Positions 1 to 12,200 of a DNA stretch of 64,000 bases are shown in pieces (position 1 is the first letter of the stretch; every line of letters begins with the position of its first letter). Source of the stretch: Hyaloscypha bicolor E (Eukaryota > Ascomycota > Leotiomycetes > Helotiales > Hyaloscyphaceae); NCBI RefSeq assembly GCF_002865645.1, contig NW_020194575.1, forward strand, positions 435,247 through 499,246. The letters are read 5' to 3'. The translations under genes and the position numbers were made by a program. The notes beneath the pieces were generated by a model. The model was not told where the DNA came from. It did no database searches and worked only from the letters and a program-made list of their open reading frames with translations.

Positions 1-602
1 TAAAAAAGAGGTCGCGAAACAAGCATCACCGATTTTTCTCGCTTAGCGGCCTGAGATCTCGGGCCAAGGAAAGGGGGGAGAGAAATAGAGTTTTCGGTTC
101 CGTTTCACGTTCAGTGGCAGTCCCCAAATGGCAATTCCACCGCGGGGTTGAAATGACATCTTCAATGCCTCTACTACTGCTATGCCAATATGGGACGAGC
201 ACGGTGGACTTGTGGGGTTTGGGAAGAGGCTGAGCTCTCTTTGTTAAAGCCGAGAGGGCATGGCGATGAACAAGATGATTTTAATTCCTTGTATCCAGGA
301 CTTCTTTATTGTTTCAGTAGAAAGAAGGCTGAATAATTACGTCAAGTGAAGCTCGTCATAATCTGAGAAGTTATGCCTGTTCGTCTTTGCGTTGCGGTCG
401 AGATGTCCGCGTTCAGTGCGCTTGAAGTTGTCTGGTGCAGCTTGTTATAAAGAGAAGTCCGTCAGCAAGCAAAGTTCAATCTATTCTCACTCAGCTCATC
501 CAGTATCCCATCACGTTCGTTCTCCTACTCAACTCTCATTTTCACATTGCCTCTCAGCCTTTACTCAATCCAAATTACTCTTTACCATCGCCAACCAGCA
601 AA
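1..602. other. Intergenic sequence upstream of the secreted-protein gene
   Basis: No gene is supported here. The last 150 bases are pyrimidine-rich on the plus strand and run directly into the start codon at 603, as is usual for fungal promoters and 5' leaders. Longer frames that begin in this stretch read through intron 1 of the gene at 603 and are not credible. Confidence 0.5.
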
Positions 603-1141
603 ATGAAGACCTCCTTCTCCACGCTTCTTTTCGCATTTTCATTGACTGGAAGGTATGTTCTTCATCTCACCCATCCCCCCCTCCCCTTCTCGACAACAAC
701 TAACTCTAACCCTAATAGGGTCCTCGCAGATCTCCACCAAAACGCAGTTTGCGTCGACACCATGGACGCCGGTGTAAAACCCCTTCCTTCCCAGACATAC
801 TCAATCCCACTAACAACACTTAGAATGTCCTCAACGAAACAGCAACAGCCACAGCTTGCGGCTACTACTTCATGAGAAACAAGGGAACCGAGCAATGGAA
901 CACATGTCCGGATTGCATTATGGTAAGATCTTGCTTCTCTTGCTTCAGTTCTCCAGGCTAATATGAAATGATAGCTCGACACTCCATCTATCCACTGCAA
1001 CTCGGAAGCATGGCATATCGGCGGTGACGAGGTTCGCTCCCTTTCCTCGTGACTCGCTTGGAAAAAATGCTAATAAATCTCTTCTTCAAGATCACGTATT
1101 ATTGTCAACTGGCTGGGGCGGATAATGCATTGACTAGTTAA
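603..1141 (+). CDS. Small secreted cysteine-rich protein (103 aa)
   Basis: Five exons: 603-652, 719-773, 824-922, 975-1031 and 1091-1141. All introns are GT-AG, 50-66 bp, with CTAAT/CTAAC-like branch points, and phases close to a 103-residue protein. The N-terminus is a signal peptide (hydrophobic TLLFAFSL core, likely cleavage after Ala20 in VLA|DL), so the product is probably secreted. The mature part has six cysteines (28, 47, 63, 66, 76, 92), including a CPDC pair, and one N-glycosylation sequon at Asn39. An even cysteine number and small size fit a disulfide-stabilised apoplastic protein or effector candidate. I recognise no named family. The size, introns and signal peptide are seen; secretion and effector role are inferred. 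Confidence 0.85.
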
Positions 1142-1744
1142 AAGCTTCTTGGGACCTCGGGACGTGAAGAGATAGAAGATCTCTGCGATTGGGAAACTTT
1201 GACATCATTTTGAGTTTGGGGGTTTTTGGCGGTATAATGTGCTTTAAACGAATGCAACTGGAGTCCTACAGTTTCGTGATTATTTATGCAAGGAAGTACT
1301 TACGTCTCGGGTAAGTTCACATGGTCACCCTAAATACCCCAAAGGCTCAACGCTTCCCTCGAAACAAATTTCATCTTATAATTTTATTTTTATGGAAAAT
1401 TGAACGCCATTTAATGATATCTTGTTACTCGGTTCTATTACCAATCTAGTAGTTGCTTGGCACTTTGAAATGTCTTGAGGGCACGAGCCGACATGTTCCC
1501 CGAGAGCTAGAAAGAAGAAAGGGCAAGGAGATTAACAGGACGTCCATATAGCATAACTTAAGTCAAAACGTAGTGTGTTTTTTTTTTTTTTTTTTGAGTT
1601 TTGTAGGCTTCAGGCAATTGGCAGAATACTACTTATAAACATTGGACTTATGACGCGGTGGCCGCAGAGGACATTGGCGCATGCTGAATAAGACTAAGCA
1701 TAAGAAATAGTTTGGAGACATAATAAAAGGATACTGAGCATATA
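1142..1744. other. Intergenic spacer with poly-T tract
   Basis: Spacer between the secreted-protein gene and the decayed HET gene. A run of about 18 T lies near 1578-1596. Short frames on both strands show no recognisable protein features. Confidence 0.4.
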
Positions 1745-4698
1745 TTACGCAAGGGGAGAAGATATGGACCCGGTAGTTGCTGGATTCTGGCACAAGAGAA
1801 AGCCGGAAGTGAGACTCAGTGATCTGTGTAGCATTTTGACGCTTGAGTATTCTAATAACGGCCTCTTTCTTGAGATAATCTCGAATAAATCCATTGTTGA
1901 TTTCGAAATGCTCGAAACTAAGCCTACTGCGGTTAAAAAACCCTCCTTGAAACTCCACACTTCTCCTCGATGAATACTGAGAAGCACACTGGAGGGCATT
2001 CTGATAACGAACAAGGCATCCAGGGCCTTTTCATTTAGCTTCCCATTGACGAGACGTTCCCCAATCATATTAACATGTAAAGCGTTCCGGCTCTCTTCAA
2101 CTTTGTGAGAATCCAGCATTATTCGAAATACAAATGGCGTATGACGGTCCATGAAGAAATAAACAAGACGCCCGATCCTTGTAGATGCTGGTAATAAGGC
2201 AAGGCATTTTTGAATTCCCTGAAGACAAGCCAGTTTCCTACCGTCAAGATTAGAGGGACCGGAACTTTTGGACGCTTCAATCCCTTCATACAAGTAATCC
2301 ACAAGGCTTGCCGCTGCGCTCCGATTGTCACGTTCCTCGTAGATGTACGGCCGGAGGATAGTTGCGAGTTCTGAGTGCCCGAGGTTTTAGTTGTTCCCTA
2401 CTATTGCTTAAGCTGTCCCCTATTATCAAATTCTGCATATGCTCGTTTATTTAGCTAATCCCTATTATCCCTTAAGCTATCGCTACTACGGTTTAGCATA
2501 TGCTCTCCTTATGCTCTGTATATGCACGGCTAGGAAGGTTCGGGTTAGCCCCGAGCTTGCGAGGGGGCCTAGGGTCAGGAGTTAGGGTTCAGATTAGTCC
2601 CGGGGGGCTAGGGGGCAGTGAGAGCTCCCCGTATAATAATATATTTGAGTATAAAGGCCTTACAGATTAGGGTTAGCAAGCATATATTAAGTATATGGGT
2701 TCTATATACCGAGAATATACTGGAGTAATAGCGAAAATAAAGTAAGGTGTATTCAAACTTACTTGTATACTTATTAGTTATAAAGGTCGAGTATATACTA
2801 AGTATAGGGGTTCCATATACTAAATATATACTAGAGGCAATAATAATAGTAAATTAAAGAGTTCTTAGTAGTAAAGGTTTAAGATATACTAGGAGTATGC
2901 CTGGCGGGCCGCTGGGAGGAGGTCAGGGTAAAGGAGGGCGAAAGAGAGGGGTGTTCCTTTAGTAAAATAAGTATCTATTATATCTTAAGGTCGAGCCTAT
3001 GCAAGAAGCTGATTCCTACTATAGAAAATACAAGGGTATTTGAGCTAATTCATAGTAGGGAATAACTTAAGCGATAGTAGGGCTCAGCTACTGGCTCTGA
3101 GTGCCCTTGCACTTATGCTGACAACTACGCAGCACAGTAACTGTATTCTGACACTTCTATAAAGTAGTTGTTGCCCCGTTTCGATCCTTTCTTCAACTCG
3201 GCCTTCTTTTTCGCAGAATATGAGACATAGGAAGTCATGTCAAGGGTGTCTCTGAGGAGCAAGACCGAAGAGAGTGCACATGTTCTCGCAGACAACACCA
3301 TACGATCAAAGGAATAACTCGGCTTGGTTCAATCAGGTCGGTTGATATGATTGCGAGAGACGTTGAGATCGAAACCAGCATGAGTCAAATTTAGATGATG
3401 TGAACTCACCTCATGTGAAGTCCAGTCGGGAACCTACTTCGCCAGGTCGGGCCGGCGATGTTCTATATCAATATCTTCGATATAAGCCATTGTCCTGAAC
3501 AAATCTGCAGCTGATATGCATTTCTCAGCAAGGGTTTGAAATGTTTGGGCGGTAGTCATTTTGTAGTTAACTTCGAGACCGAGACCTTCAATTAGCTAGA
3601 AAGGGGCATAGATCAGTTTCCAGGAATCCGATACCCCAAAGCCACGCCTAGAAGCTAAGATATCAATCCATTGATCGAAAGGACCTACCTACATGGCCTT
3701 CAAAGCGTTTCGTGAGGCCAATGTTTCAGAAGCAGATTTCGAAGCCGATGGATTTTTGGCTCGCCAGGTCTGGTAAAATAATACCAGTTCTGGGAGTCCT
3801 CTGGATGGCCTTCAGGAAGTATATTTGGGGAGTTAGAGCATTGCCGTTTTTCGATCAAAGATCTAGCATTTCACTTTACTAAATTCATCCGTATGACAAT
3901 ATTGATCTTCTGACACAAGTTGAGTTCCACTTGACGTGATCTGTTCGAATACGAGGACAGCAAGATGCTATTATGTCCTGCTGCCTCTAGCCTCATATAT
4001 TGAAGCGTGTTTGCCATAAAACTTGCGACGTTGCAAAGTGTGCTCCAGGGAAATCTGATATCGCTGTATTGTATCATTGGATCCCTTGAGAGCACCAGTT
4101 CCCTAAAGATCCACACACGGTAGAGCCATGAGCACACCAGCAGATGATTTGATGCCGCAGCTATTTTGTCATCTTCTTCGAGAGGAATAAAACAATCCCC
4201 TTCCGATTGCGACAGAAAAAAAGATAGCGAAGATTCGATCGAGCCATCTCCTTCGCCGAGTAAGATTACCGTGTGAGTTGCAATTTCATACACTGTCCCC
4301 ATGTGCTGAACCTGTCCACCCTTCTCGGCCTCGTCTTGCTGATTGATACGTACGCCATCGGCCCGTACATTCAAGTTTCTTTTCTCATCCCTTAGAAGTC
4401 GAAGAGTGTGTCCATTAAGTGAAATGGCAATTTCATCGTTTGCATCGCCCCAGACGTAGGAAAGAGCGGTAAAATGGTCGTATATTTCTACTCGAGCTTA
4501 CCGAAGTGTGGTATGGATGATCTCACATTCGACGCCGGCAGCCTCGTCTGGGGATAAATGGAGGACGATGAGGCGAATGCAGTCACCACCGGTTATGGGA
4601 AAGTATTGATAAGGTTTTTGTGTTGAGTTAGCCATCTTGATGTAGTTTTGTGGTTGTTGAAGATTATTGAAAGTGGTTGAGGAGAAGAAGAAGGCCAT
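1745..4698 (-). pseudogene. Decayed HET-domain (heterokaryon incompatibility) gene, interrupted by a DNA element
   Basis: Read from 4698 downwards, the conserved order of HET proteins is visible: N-terminal IRLIVLHLSPDE region, ALSYVWGDA box (about 4470), an INQQDEAEKGGQVQHMGTVY box (about 4330) and LYRVWIFRELVL (about 4110). Further down is an RPDLAK-stop-VPDWTS segment (about 3440), where intact relatives read WVPDWS. In-frame stops occur at about 4500 (TAA where a Gln codon is expected), at 3871 and at about 3437 (TAG for Trp). The first and last fit C:G to T:A changes. The C-terminal frame is open from 2302 to 1745 and continues above a 716-bp inserted element at 2381-3096. HET domains trigger cell death after fusion of incompatible hyphae; this copy cannot encode a full protein. 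The C-terminal assignment is less certain than the N-terminal one. Confidence 0.75.
2381..3096. mobile_element. 716-bp non-autonomous DNA transposon inserted in the HET pseudogene
   Basis: The segment is bounded by a perfect 10-bp direct repeat, CTGAGTGCCC (2371-2380 and 3097-3106), the expected target-site duplication. Its ends form an imperfect inverted repeat of about 45 bp sharing the core CCCTACTAT-Y-GCTTAAG. The interior is AT-rich with no open frame. A 10-bp duplication suggests a Mutator-like (MULE) element, but no transposase remains, so the superfamily is uncertain. Removing the element and one repeat copy joins the HET C-terminal frame (GHSELATILRPYIYEE). Confidence 0.7.
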
Positions 4699-5227
4699 GC
4701 TGGGAAATGAAGGAAGTTTCGATCTGCCAATAACGCCTGATTACCTGAGCTAATAGGAGTAGGAATCCTAGCTCTTTACTGATATGAGTAGGAGTAGACG
4801 AAGAATTGCGACTGCAAGAAAGGAAGATGAGCCAAAACAAACAGGAGCTGTGCACAAACTCTCCTGAGTTTTTGTGTGCTCACAAGCCAGATTGACTGTG
4901 ACAGAGAGTCAAAGAGATCAATAGGGACACTCGACCCCTCAACCCATTCACAACCCACAGCCTCTTCACGCAAATATCACTCCTAACCCATCCTCCAAGC
5001 CATGACATGCTCCTCAGGACAAGCCTCAAGCCTCCTGCAACGCCTTCACAACATCCTTGACTCTCTTCCCAGAACCAGTCTGTGTCAGTTTAGCCGACTG
5101 AATAATCAATTGCAGGTACTTGAAAGTTGAGGAACGCTTCGAGGCCAAGAGCACTGTTGCTCAGTGGGTGGTCGTGGGACCATCTCTGTCCACGTGTCAA
5201 AGCTTGATATGGGAGGTGAGTTGTGGC

Positions 5228-5942
5228 CAGGGTAGGGAATAGTGTGACCTCAGTCCAGTGCCACTGGGGTGGCACCGCAGTGGTGCGGTGTAATATAGCC
5301 ATAGTCTAGTTTGGTGGAGGATATACTGCACCGCGGTGAGTGCGGTGCAACCGCAGTTTAAGGGGTAGTCTTGCTTAAAATTACCCAAGGATGTCAAGTA
5401 ACTTATAGTAAATAGAAAATAGCCAAACCTCAATATAATTAATTAATTCTTTTATTATTAAAAAGGGCGGATCTAGGGCTTTTAAAGGTATTAAAAATCT
5501 TAATTATTTTAGCTATCGTAATTATAGAAATATATTTAAGTGCTTAATCGGGAATTCTTAAAGCTATTTACCGAGTTCTTGCTCCGGTATCCGGAGAGAA
5601 TTTTTCTCTAATTCTAGCCTCTCTTGAATTTCTCTTAATCAAAACGCGTCCTATTAATTAACTACTACGTAATTATGCCTCCAAAGGCCCAATCAAGACC
5701 CCCAAAGGATGGGAAGCTAAGTCAGAGTGATTAGAGAAAATAATTAGTATTGAAGCTGTTATAATCGGGTAAAGTCACGTGAAACTGGTAAACTGCAGTT
5801 TAAACCGCGGTTTTGAAGATATAATCGTAGTTTAGTTTAGTGGAGAGATGCCTCAGTTTAGTGTAATTGAATCGCACCGCAGTTTGATAATAAAAATCTG
5901 CACCGTAGTCTGAAACCGCAGTTTGCACTATACCCTACCCTG
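5228..5942. mobile_element. hAT-type non-autonomous element (MITE), 715 bp
   Basis: An 8-bp target-site duplication GTTGTGGC flanks the element (5220-5227 and 5943-5950). The termini are 17-bp inverted repeats, CAGGGTAGGG-A/T-ATAGTG, with one mismatch. An 8-bp duplication with CAGGG ends is characteristic of the hAT superfamily. Subterminal copies of an ACCGCAGT-like motif occur on both sides, as expected for transposase binding repeats. No transposase frame is present, so it must have been mobilised in trans. Confidence 0.85.
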
Positions 5943-5950
5943 GTTGTGGC

Positions 5951-6956
5951 TATGTGTGCGAAATTGCAGAGCAGAGAATATGGGAGCCCTATTCTTGCAG
6001 AGCCCCCCCATATGAATACAATAAGCAATTCGTGACATCTGGTGTCACTGCTATTTGACTTCCTGCAAAATAACCTCACTTTGGCTTATCGCGATGTCAC
6101 ATTGTCTCATTAACTAGAGCAAACATTAGCAATAAGTCGGTCCGAACTAAATATTGGAAAACTCTACTATCCTAGTTGATATGAGTTGTATTAATAGAAA
6201 TTATATTATATCTCGTAGTAATTAATTATTTGTTTCCGGATTTTTAATAATTTCAATATTACTGAAACTAAAATGCATATAGTTTCTTTTAATATAAACT
6301 TTATATAATTTTATAATTAATTTTTGTTTTTAAATATTATATAATTAATTCTCTTTATTAATTATTCTTTATAATAATATTTAGTATTTTAATAACTATT
6401 TTACTAAATAATACTTCTTTTATATATTTTTTATAATTATTTCTATAAATATTAAAATGTTTATAAATATTTAATTAATAATATAAGATCTAATAGTTAT
6501 TGAAATGCCATAAGCACTCTTTTATTAGTAGAATTATATGATTTTCAAAATATATTTCTGCGCTTTTTATAATTAAAATACTATAATTAATATAATTCGA
6601 AATCCAATTACAAATTAATTACAAATCGTATTAAAATTCGTATTAATACGTTTTATTTGCTTAGCTCTACTCTATTTTTGTCTTTATGAGTATTAATTTA
6701 TTAGAGTTGTGGTTAAGAAGTTATTGTAGTCGTAAAAGGGTAACCAATTTGCGGGTTTTGGGTTGGGTCGACTGTAGAGGAGCTTGTGGTGAAGCTTCCG
6801 CATCTGCAAGTCCTCGAGCTTTAGCGAGAAAGCCTTCGATAGGTCCGAGCCACATTGACCGCCTCATGGTTTAGTGAAACAAAAAACATGACTACACATC
6901 TCTTCAACATTTACCTCTGTTGAATTCCGCACTCTTCAATTGGGAAGACAGCAATC
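5951..6956. other. AT-rich spacer and promoter region of the methyltransferase gene
   Basis: About 6170-6680 is strongly AT-rich without open frames and resembles RIP-degraded repeat, although I see no terminal repeats to define an element. The last 250 bases return to normal composition and should contain the promoter of the downstream gene. Confidence 0.4.
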
Positions 6957-8692
6957 ATGTCTTCCAAGCCCCAGAGCGTCAATGGCTCCGAGAGCGAGTT
7001 CGAGTTCATTGAGACCCCCAAAGCTCCCACCCCGACCTTCGAGAAATTCGAGGACTGTGGTGTTAGAACGACGTCGGTATGTGAACAGGCAGCCACAACG
7101 ATCTGCGAAAGCATCTGTGCCGCCGTAGACCTCAATTGAACATATGCTAATATTTGCGCGCAGTACCCGGCAATCAAGAATGCTCCTCTGCCAGCTGATG
7201 GTCCTGGCAACGAGAGCTTCTCCAACATCCTCCTCATCTCCCTCATTACACTCGTCCCATGGTACTTCTCCTGGAAAGTCGGCGGCGGATTGAAGACCAG
7301 CATCTTCTTCGGTCTCTTCACGACAATCCCGATCTTGGCCAGTTTCTGGTACCTCGCCTCGTCCTTCAGTCCGCGCAAGAATGAAAAGGCCACCATTCCA
7401 GGCCGCCCCGTCGAACATTACCTTACCTTCAAGAACGAGGCCGACAAGCTCAAATACCGCGGAGCCAATAAGATCCCAATGGAGACATTCCATAATATGT
7501 ACTTTGATGGTGATGTTGACTTCAATGGGGATGCGCTGGAAGTTATGGAGTACAGACATGACTGGGCATCCTTCAGGTTCACATTGAGCTTGTTCAAGTT
7601 TGTTGTCTTCCAATTTGCACCTGAGGTTATCATGCATACTCGATCCCAAGGTATTTTTCTCTGTTCCGGTGCAGAAAATCCATCTAATGATTACCGGCAG
7701 ATGAGGAGCAAGTTCGAGACCACTACGACCGCGGTGATGATTTCTACGGCTGGTTCCTCGGCCCGCGCATGGTCTACACTTCTGGCATTATATCTGACCC
7801 CAGACAAGAAGAGACACTCGAACAACTCCAGGATAACAAGCTTACCATTATCTGCGAAAAAATTGATCTCAAGCAAGGCGAGAGAATGCTGGACATTGGC
7901 TGCGGATGGGGTACCCTTGCGAAGTTCGCCAGCGTCAATTATGGTGCAAAAGCTACTGGTATTACTCTTGGCCGCAACCAGACCGCATGGGGTAATAATG
8001 GACTTCGCAAGGCTGGCATCTCTGAGGAGCAAAGCAACATCCTCTGCATGGATTACCGTGATATCCCGGTTCCGGAAGGCAAATACAACAAGATTACCTG
8101 TATCGAAATGGCCGAGCACGTTGGTATCCGACATCTTACCAGCTTCTTGAGACAGTGTAACGAGATGATGGATGATGATGGAGTTTTCTTCCTGCAAGTT
8201 GCTGGATTGAGAAAGAGCTGGCAATACGAGGATCTCATCTGGGGTCTTTTCATGAACAAATATATCTTCCCTGGTGCTGATGCCTCTACTCCACTCAACG
8301 ACTATATTCGATCGGTTGAGAGTGCTGGATTCGAGGTCAAGTCAATTGACACTATCGGTGTTCATTACTCGGCTACGCTGTGGAGATGGTACAGAAACTG
8401 GCTCGCCAACAAGGACAAGGTCTTGGCTAAGTACGGCAAAAGATGGTATAAAGTAAGTTTGATGTGAAAGCTTACAGACCATTTCTAACAGACCTAGATC
8501 TGGGAGTTCTTCCTTGCCTATTCTACGATCATCTCTCGTCAAGGCTCCGCAACCTGCTACCAAATCACCCTTGTCAAGAACTTGAACTCCACCCATCGTA
8601 TTGAGGGCATTGATACCCAGTTCTCTCTGTCCGGGGCCCTTCAAGCCAGCAAAGCCGCCAACAAGGCATTGTTCCCCAAGAACAAGAACTAG
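6957..8692 (+). CDS. Sphingolipid C9-methyltransferase (517 aa)
   Basis: Four exons: 6957-7076, 7164-7650, 7701-8452 and 8498-8692. Phases close to 517 residues, normal for the family. Two hydrophobic segments (about residues 59-76 and 82-105) anchor the protein in the ER membrane. They are followed by a cyclopropane-synthase-like fold: HYDRGDDFYGWFLG, then the SAM-binding motif LDIGCGWGTLAKFA (about 266-280), and the downstream CIEMAEHVG and YIFPGADAS motifs. The family adds a methyl group to C9 of the sphingoid base of fungal glucosylceramides, a fungal-specific lipid step important for hyphal growth. In the last intron the nearer AG at 8491 would give an immediate stop, so the acceptor at 8496-8497 is used. 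The start at 6957 gives a family-like N-terminus. Confidence 0.95.
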
Positions 8693-9216
8693 TTGGCAGC
8701 TTCGCCGGCACGCTTACTTGATTTGACGGGGAGACGAGGGTGAGATGCCCACTCGGTCGGATGTCCACTGTGAATTGCTACTCGGTGTAATGGATGACGT
8801 TCGGAAGACATAGAATTAGCTTTGTAATTATATCTGAGCTGGGCAATATCTGCACAGCGAAAATGAGGGCTTCATGTGACAGAAGTCGAAGATAGAGATA
8901 TGTAGAGGATTTGCAGGTAGCACTGCTAATCCAAAACATGTATATACCTCTCAATGAGCAATGAGTAAATCGACAGTGAAAATGTGCAAGCAAGACCAGG
9001 TCCTAAATAGTCGCTGCTTTAATAAGCTTATCCGCTGGTGCCTGTAACCTGGTTCCCGCTAGAGCCGCATCTCTCCGACATTCTGTGTGGCCAAGCTTCG
9101 TCATTTATCCTCAGCCACGCGTAGGTTGATCGACTATCACAACCATCCTCCAGCGCAGCATAGCATTTCCTGTCTAATACCATCTTTCCTTTGCACGTCT
9201 TTGATATTTTCGCATC
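8693..9216. other. Intergenic region between methyltransferase and Pan1 genes
   Basis: 524 bases holding the 3' untranslated region of the methyltransferase and the promoter of Pan1. No gene or repeat is evident. Confidence 0.4.
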
Positions 9217-12200
9217 ATGTTCTCCGGGTCCAACTCCTACCTGGGGGGCCAGAGCGGTCGCCCGGGCGGGCCTCAGCAGTATGGCTCTTTCCAGCCTCAG
9301 CAACCACAGCAGCAACAGCAACAACCACAGCCTCAGTCGAACTTCATGAATCCGAATCCGACGGGATATGGCCAAGCTCCATTACAGCAGCAGTTCACCG
9401 GCTATCCTATGCAGGCGCAACCGACAGGTTTCCAGCCGCAACAGATGCAACAACAGCAGAGTGGCTTCCCAGGACAGCAGAATCCATCTCCATTTGGCAA
9501 CATGCAAGCTCCGCAGCAGCAGAGCTTCCAGACTGGAGCTCCTCCAATGCCTCAAATACCTCAGCAATTCCAGACCCAAGCTCCGCAACAGCCGCAGCCT
9601 CCTCCCGCAGCCCCGATGCAGAAAGCTCAGCCGACGGGCTTCGCAGCAATGGCAGATAGCTTCAAGTCGACACCGTCCGCACCTGCTCCTGCGAGAGGAC
9701 GCAGAGCATCAAAGTCGAAGGGCACGAAGATTCCCAACATACGATTGTCGTTCATCACTGCGCAGGACCAAGCGAAGTTTGAGACTTTGTTCAAGTCTGC
9801 GGTTGGGGATGGCCAGACTCTATCTGGCGACAAATCGAGAGATCTGCTAATGAGATCGAAACTGGATGGCAATTCATTGTCACAAATATGGTAGGACAGC
9901 GAAATTCATCACAATATCCGAACATACGAAGAAGCTAATGACAACGGCAGGACTCTTGCAGACACCACTAGATCCGGCCAACTGCATTTCCCCGAATTTG
10001 CCCTCGCAATGTACCTCTGCAATCTGAAGCTTGTTGGGAAGCAATTGCCATCTGTCCTGCCCGATAACATAAAGAATGAGGTGTCGAGCATGGTGGATAT
10101 AATCAATTTCAACGTCGTGGATGACGCTCCGGAGCCTGCTCCTCAAAGGACCAATGCTCCAGACTTCACTCGACAGACATCCCCACCCACGATTCAGCAG
10201 CCACAACCCATACAATCGAACTCGGCTCTGTTGACGGCACAGATGACTGGTTTCCCGGGACAGCAAAACCATTTCTCCGGAGGTTTCCAGCAGCAGCAGA
10301 CTGGCTTCCAGCAGCCTATACAGACTGGATTTGGTCAGCAGCAAGGCGGATTACAACCGAATCCGACAGGGTTTCAGGGCATGTCGAATCCGTCAGCTCC
10401 TGGATACAACGGCCCTCGTCCGCCAATGCCTCCAATGCCTACTGGATTTGGACCGAATCAAGGTCTTTCGCCCGCTCAGACTGGCATGGGAGGTATGATT
10501 GCTCCATTGAATAGCCAACCTACTGGACGACCAGGCCAATGGGGATTAGTCAATGCTCCTGCGAGCGGATTACCTAATATCGATCTGCTGCAATCCCGAA
10601 TGATGCCACAGCAAGGCCGAGAGCAGGGTAACTTCACCACAGCTGGTCTATCAGGAAATGCTGTTATTCCATGGGCCATCACAAAAGATGAGAAGACAAG
10701 ATATGATTCTGTTTTCAAAGCGTGGGATGGGTTTGGCAAGGGTTTCATCGGCGGTGATGTTGCCATTGAGGTTTTCGGACAAAGTGGTCTTGAAAAGCCA
10801 GATCTGGAGCGAGTCTGGACGCTCGCTGATCAGGGGAATAAGGGCCGCCTCAATATGGACGAATTCGCAGTGGCGATGCATTTGATCTACCGTAAGCTAA
10901 ACGGATACCCACTTCCCGCTCAACTACCACCCGAGCTTGTCCCGCCTTCCACCAGGAACTTCAACGATTCGATTGGCACGGTCAAGTCACTGCTCCACCA
11001 GGAATCTGATTTCCGCAAAAACTCTGGAGCAGCTCTGTTGCCTCAGAGGACTGGAGTCAGCTACCTGAAGAACCACTCATTCAGAGGGGATTCTGGCCCA
11101 AGCGGATTTGGACGCAAGGATGCCACGGTTTTCAAGAATAATGATGACGATGTGGGATACAAATCTAGTGCACGCAGGAGGCTGGGTAACGGATCACCTC
11201 GACCTTCCTCGCCATCATCAACAACCTCCAACGATGAAATATCTCTGGACCAATTGAGGAAGAAGATTCGTGAGAAGCAGGTGCTTCTGGACGCAATTGA
11301 TTTCAAGGATGAAAACGCGGCCGATGAAGACGATGCTCTGGATAGACGGGACCGTCGCGAGGCAGAAGACCTTTATCGCCGAATTCGTCGCATCCAAGAA
11401 GATATCGACGCACATCCTGATGCAGCACTTCGCAATGTGGACTCGGGCGCAGAACGCCGTATCCTGAAGCGACAGCTCCAACAGCTCACCGATAAACTCC
11501 CTGAGATCGCATCTGACGTTCGCAAGACCGAGCGCGCTATCGCCGATGCGAAGCTTGAGTTGTTCCGTCTTAAAGATGCTAAGGCTCATCCCGGCAGTGC
11601 GTCATCAATTGTTGGTACTGGTCCAGGCGGCTCTGTCACCGAATCAGATCGTCTCAAGGCCAGGGCTAAGGCTATGATGCAACAGCGGTCTGCTGCTCTT
11701 ACTGGAAGAAAGGTCGAATCAAGCAATGAGGACTTTGACGCGCCGAAGAGACTAGAAGAGGAAAATATCAAGATAAGAAATGAGAAGGAGAATAATGAGC
11801 GCATGGTCAAGGATGTGGAAGACAGCGTTCGAGATTTCTCACGTGGTCTCGAGGACAGCCTCAAGGATGGTGCCGATGATTCGAGCAGTGAACACGAGAA
11901 GCGCAGATGGGAAGATGGTCTCGGAGTTGAGGATGAGGTCAAGGATTTTATCTTCGATTTACAGAGATCAAGCCGATCTGCCAGAGTCAGGACGGATGAC
12001 CGAAGTCGTAGCACTAGAGACACACCACGATCTGAACCGTCTTCCCGTTTCGACAGCCCAGCTGCACCCTCGCCCGTCGAGGCACCTTCTGCTAGGTCCG
12101 CTCCTGCACCAGCCCCTGGAGGCACTTACTCTCAGTACAAAACCCCTGAGGACCGAGCAGCATATATTAAGCAGCAAGCCGAGCAACGCATGGCCGAACG

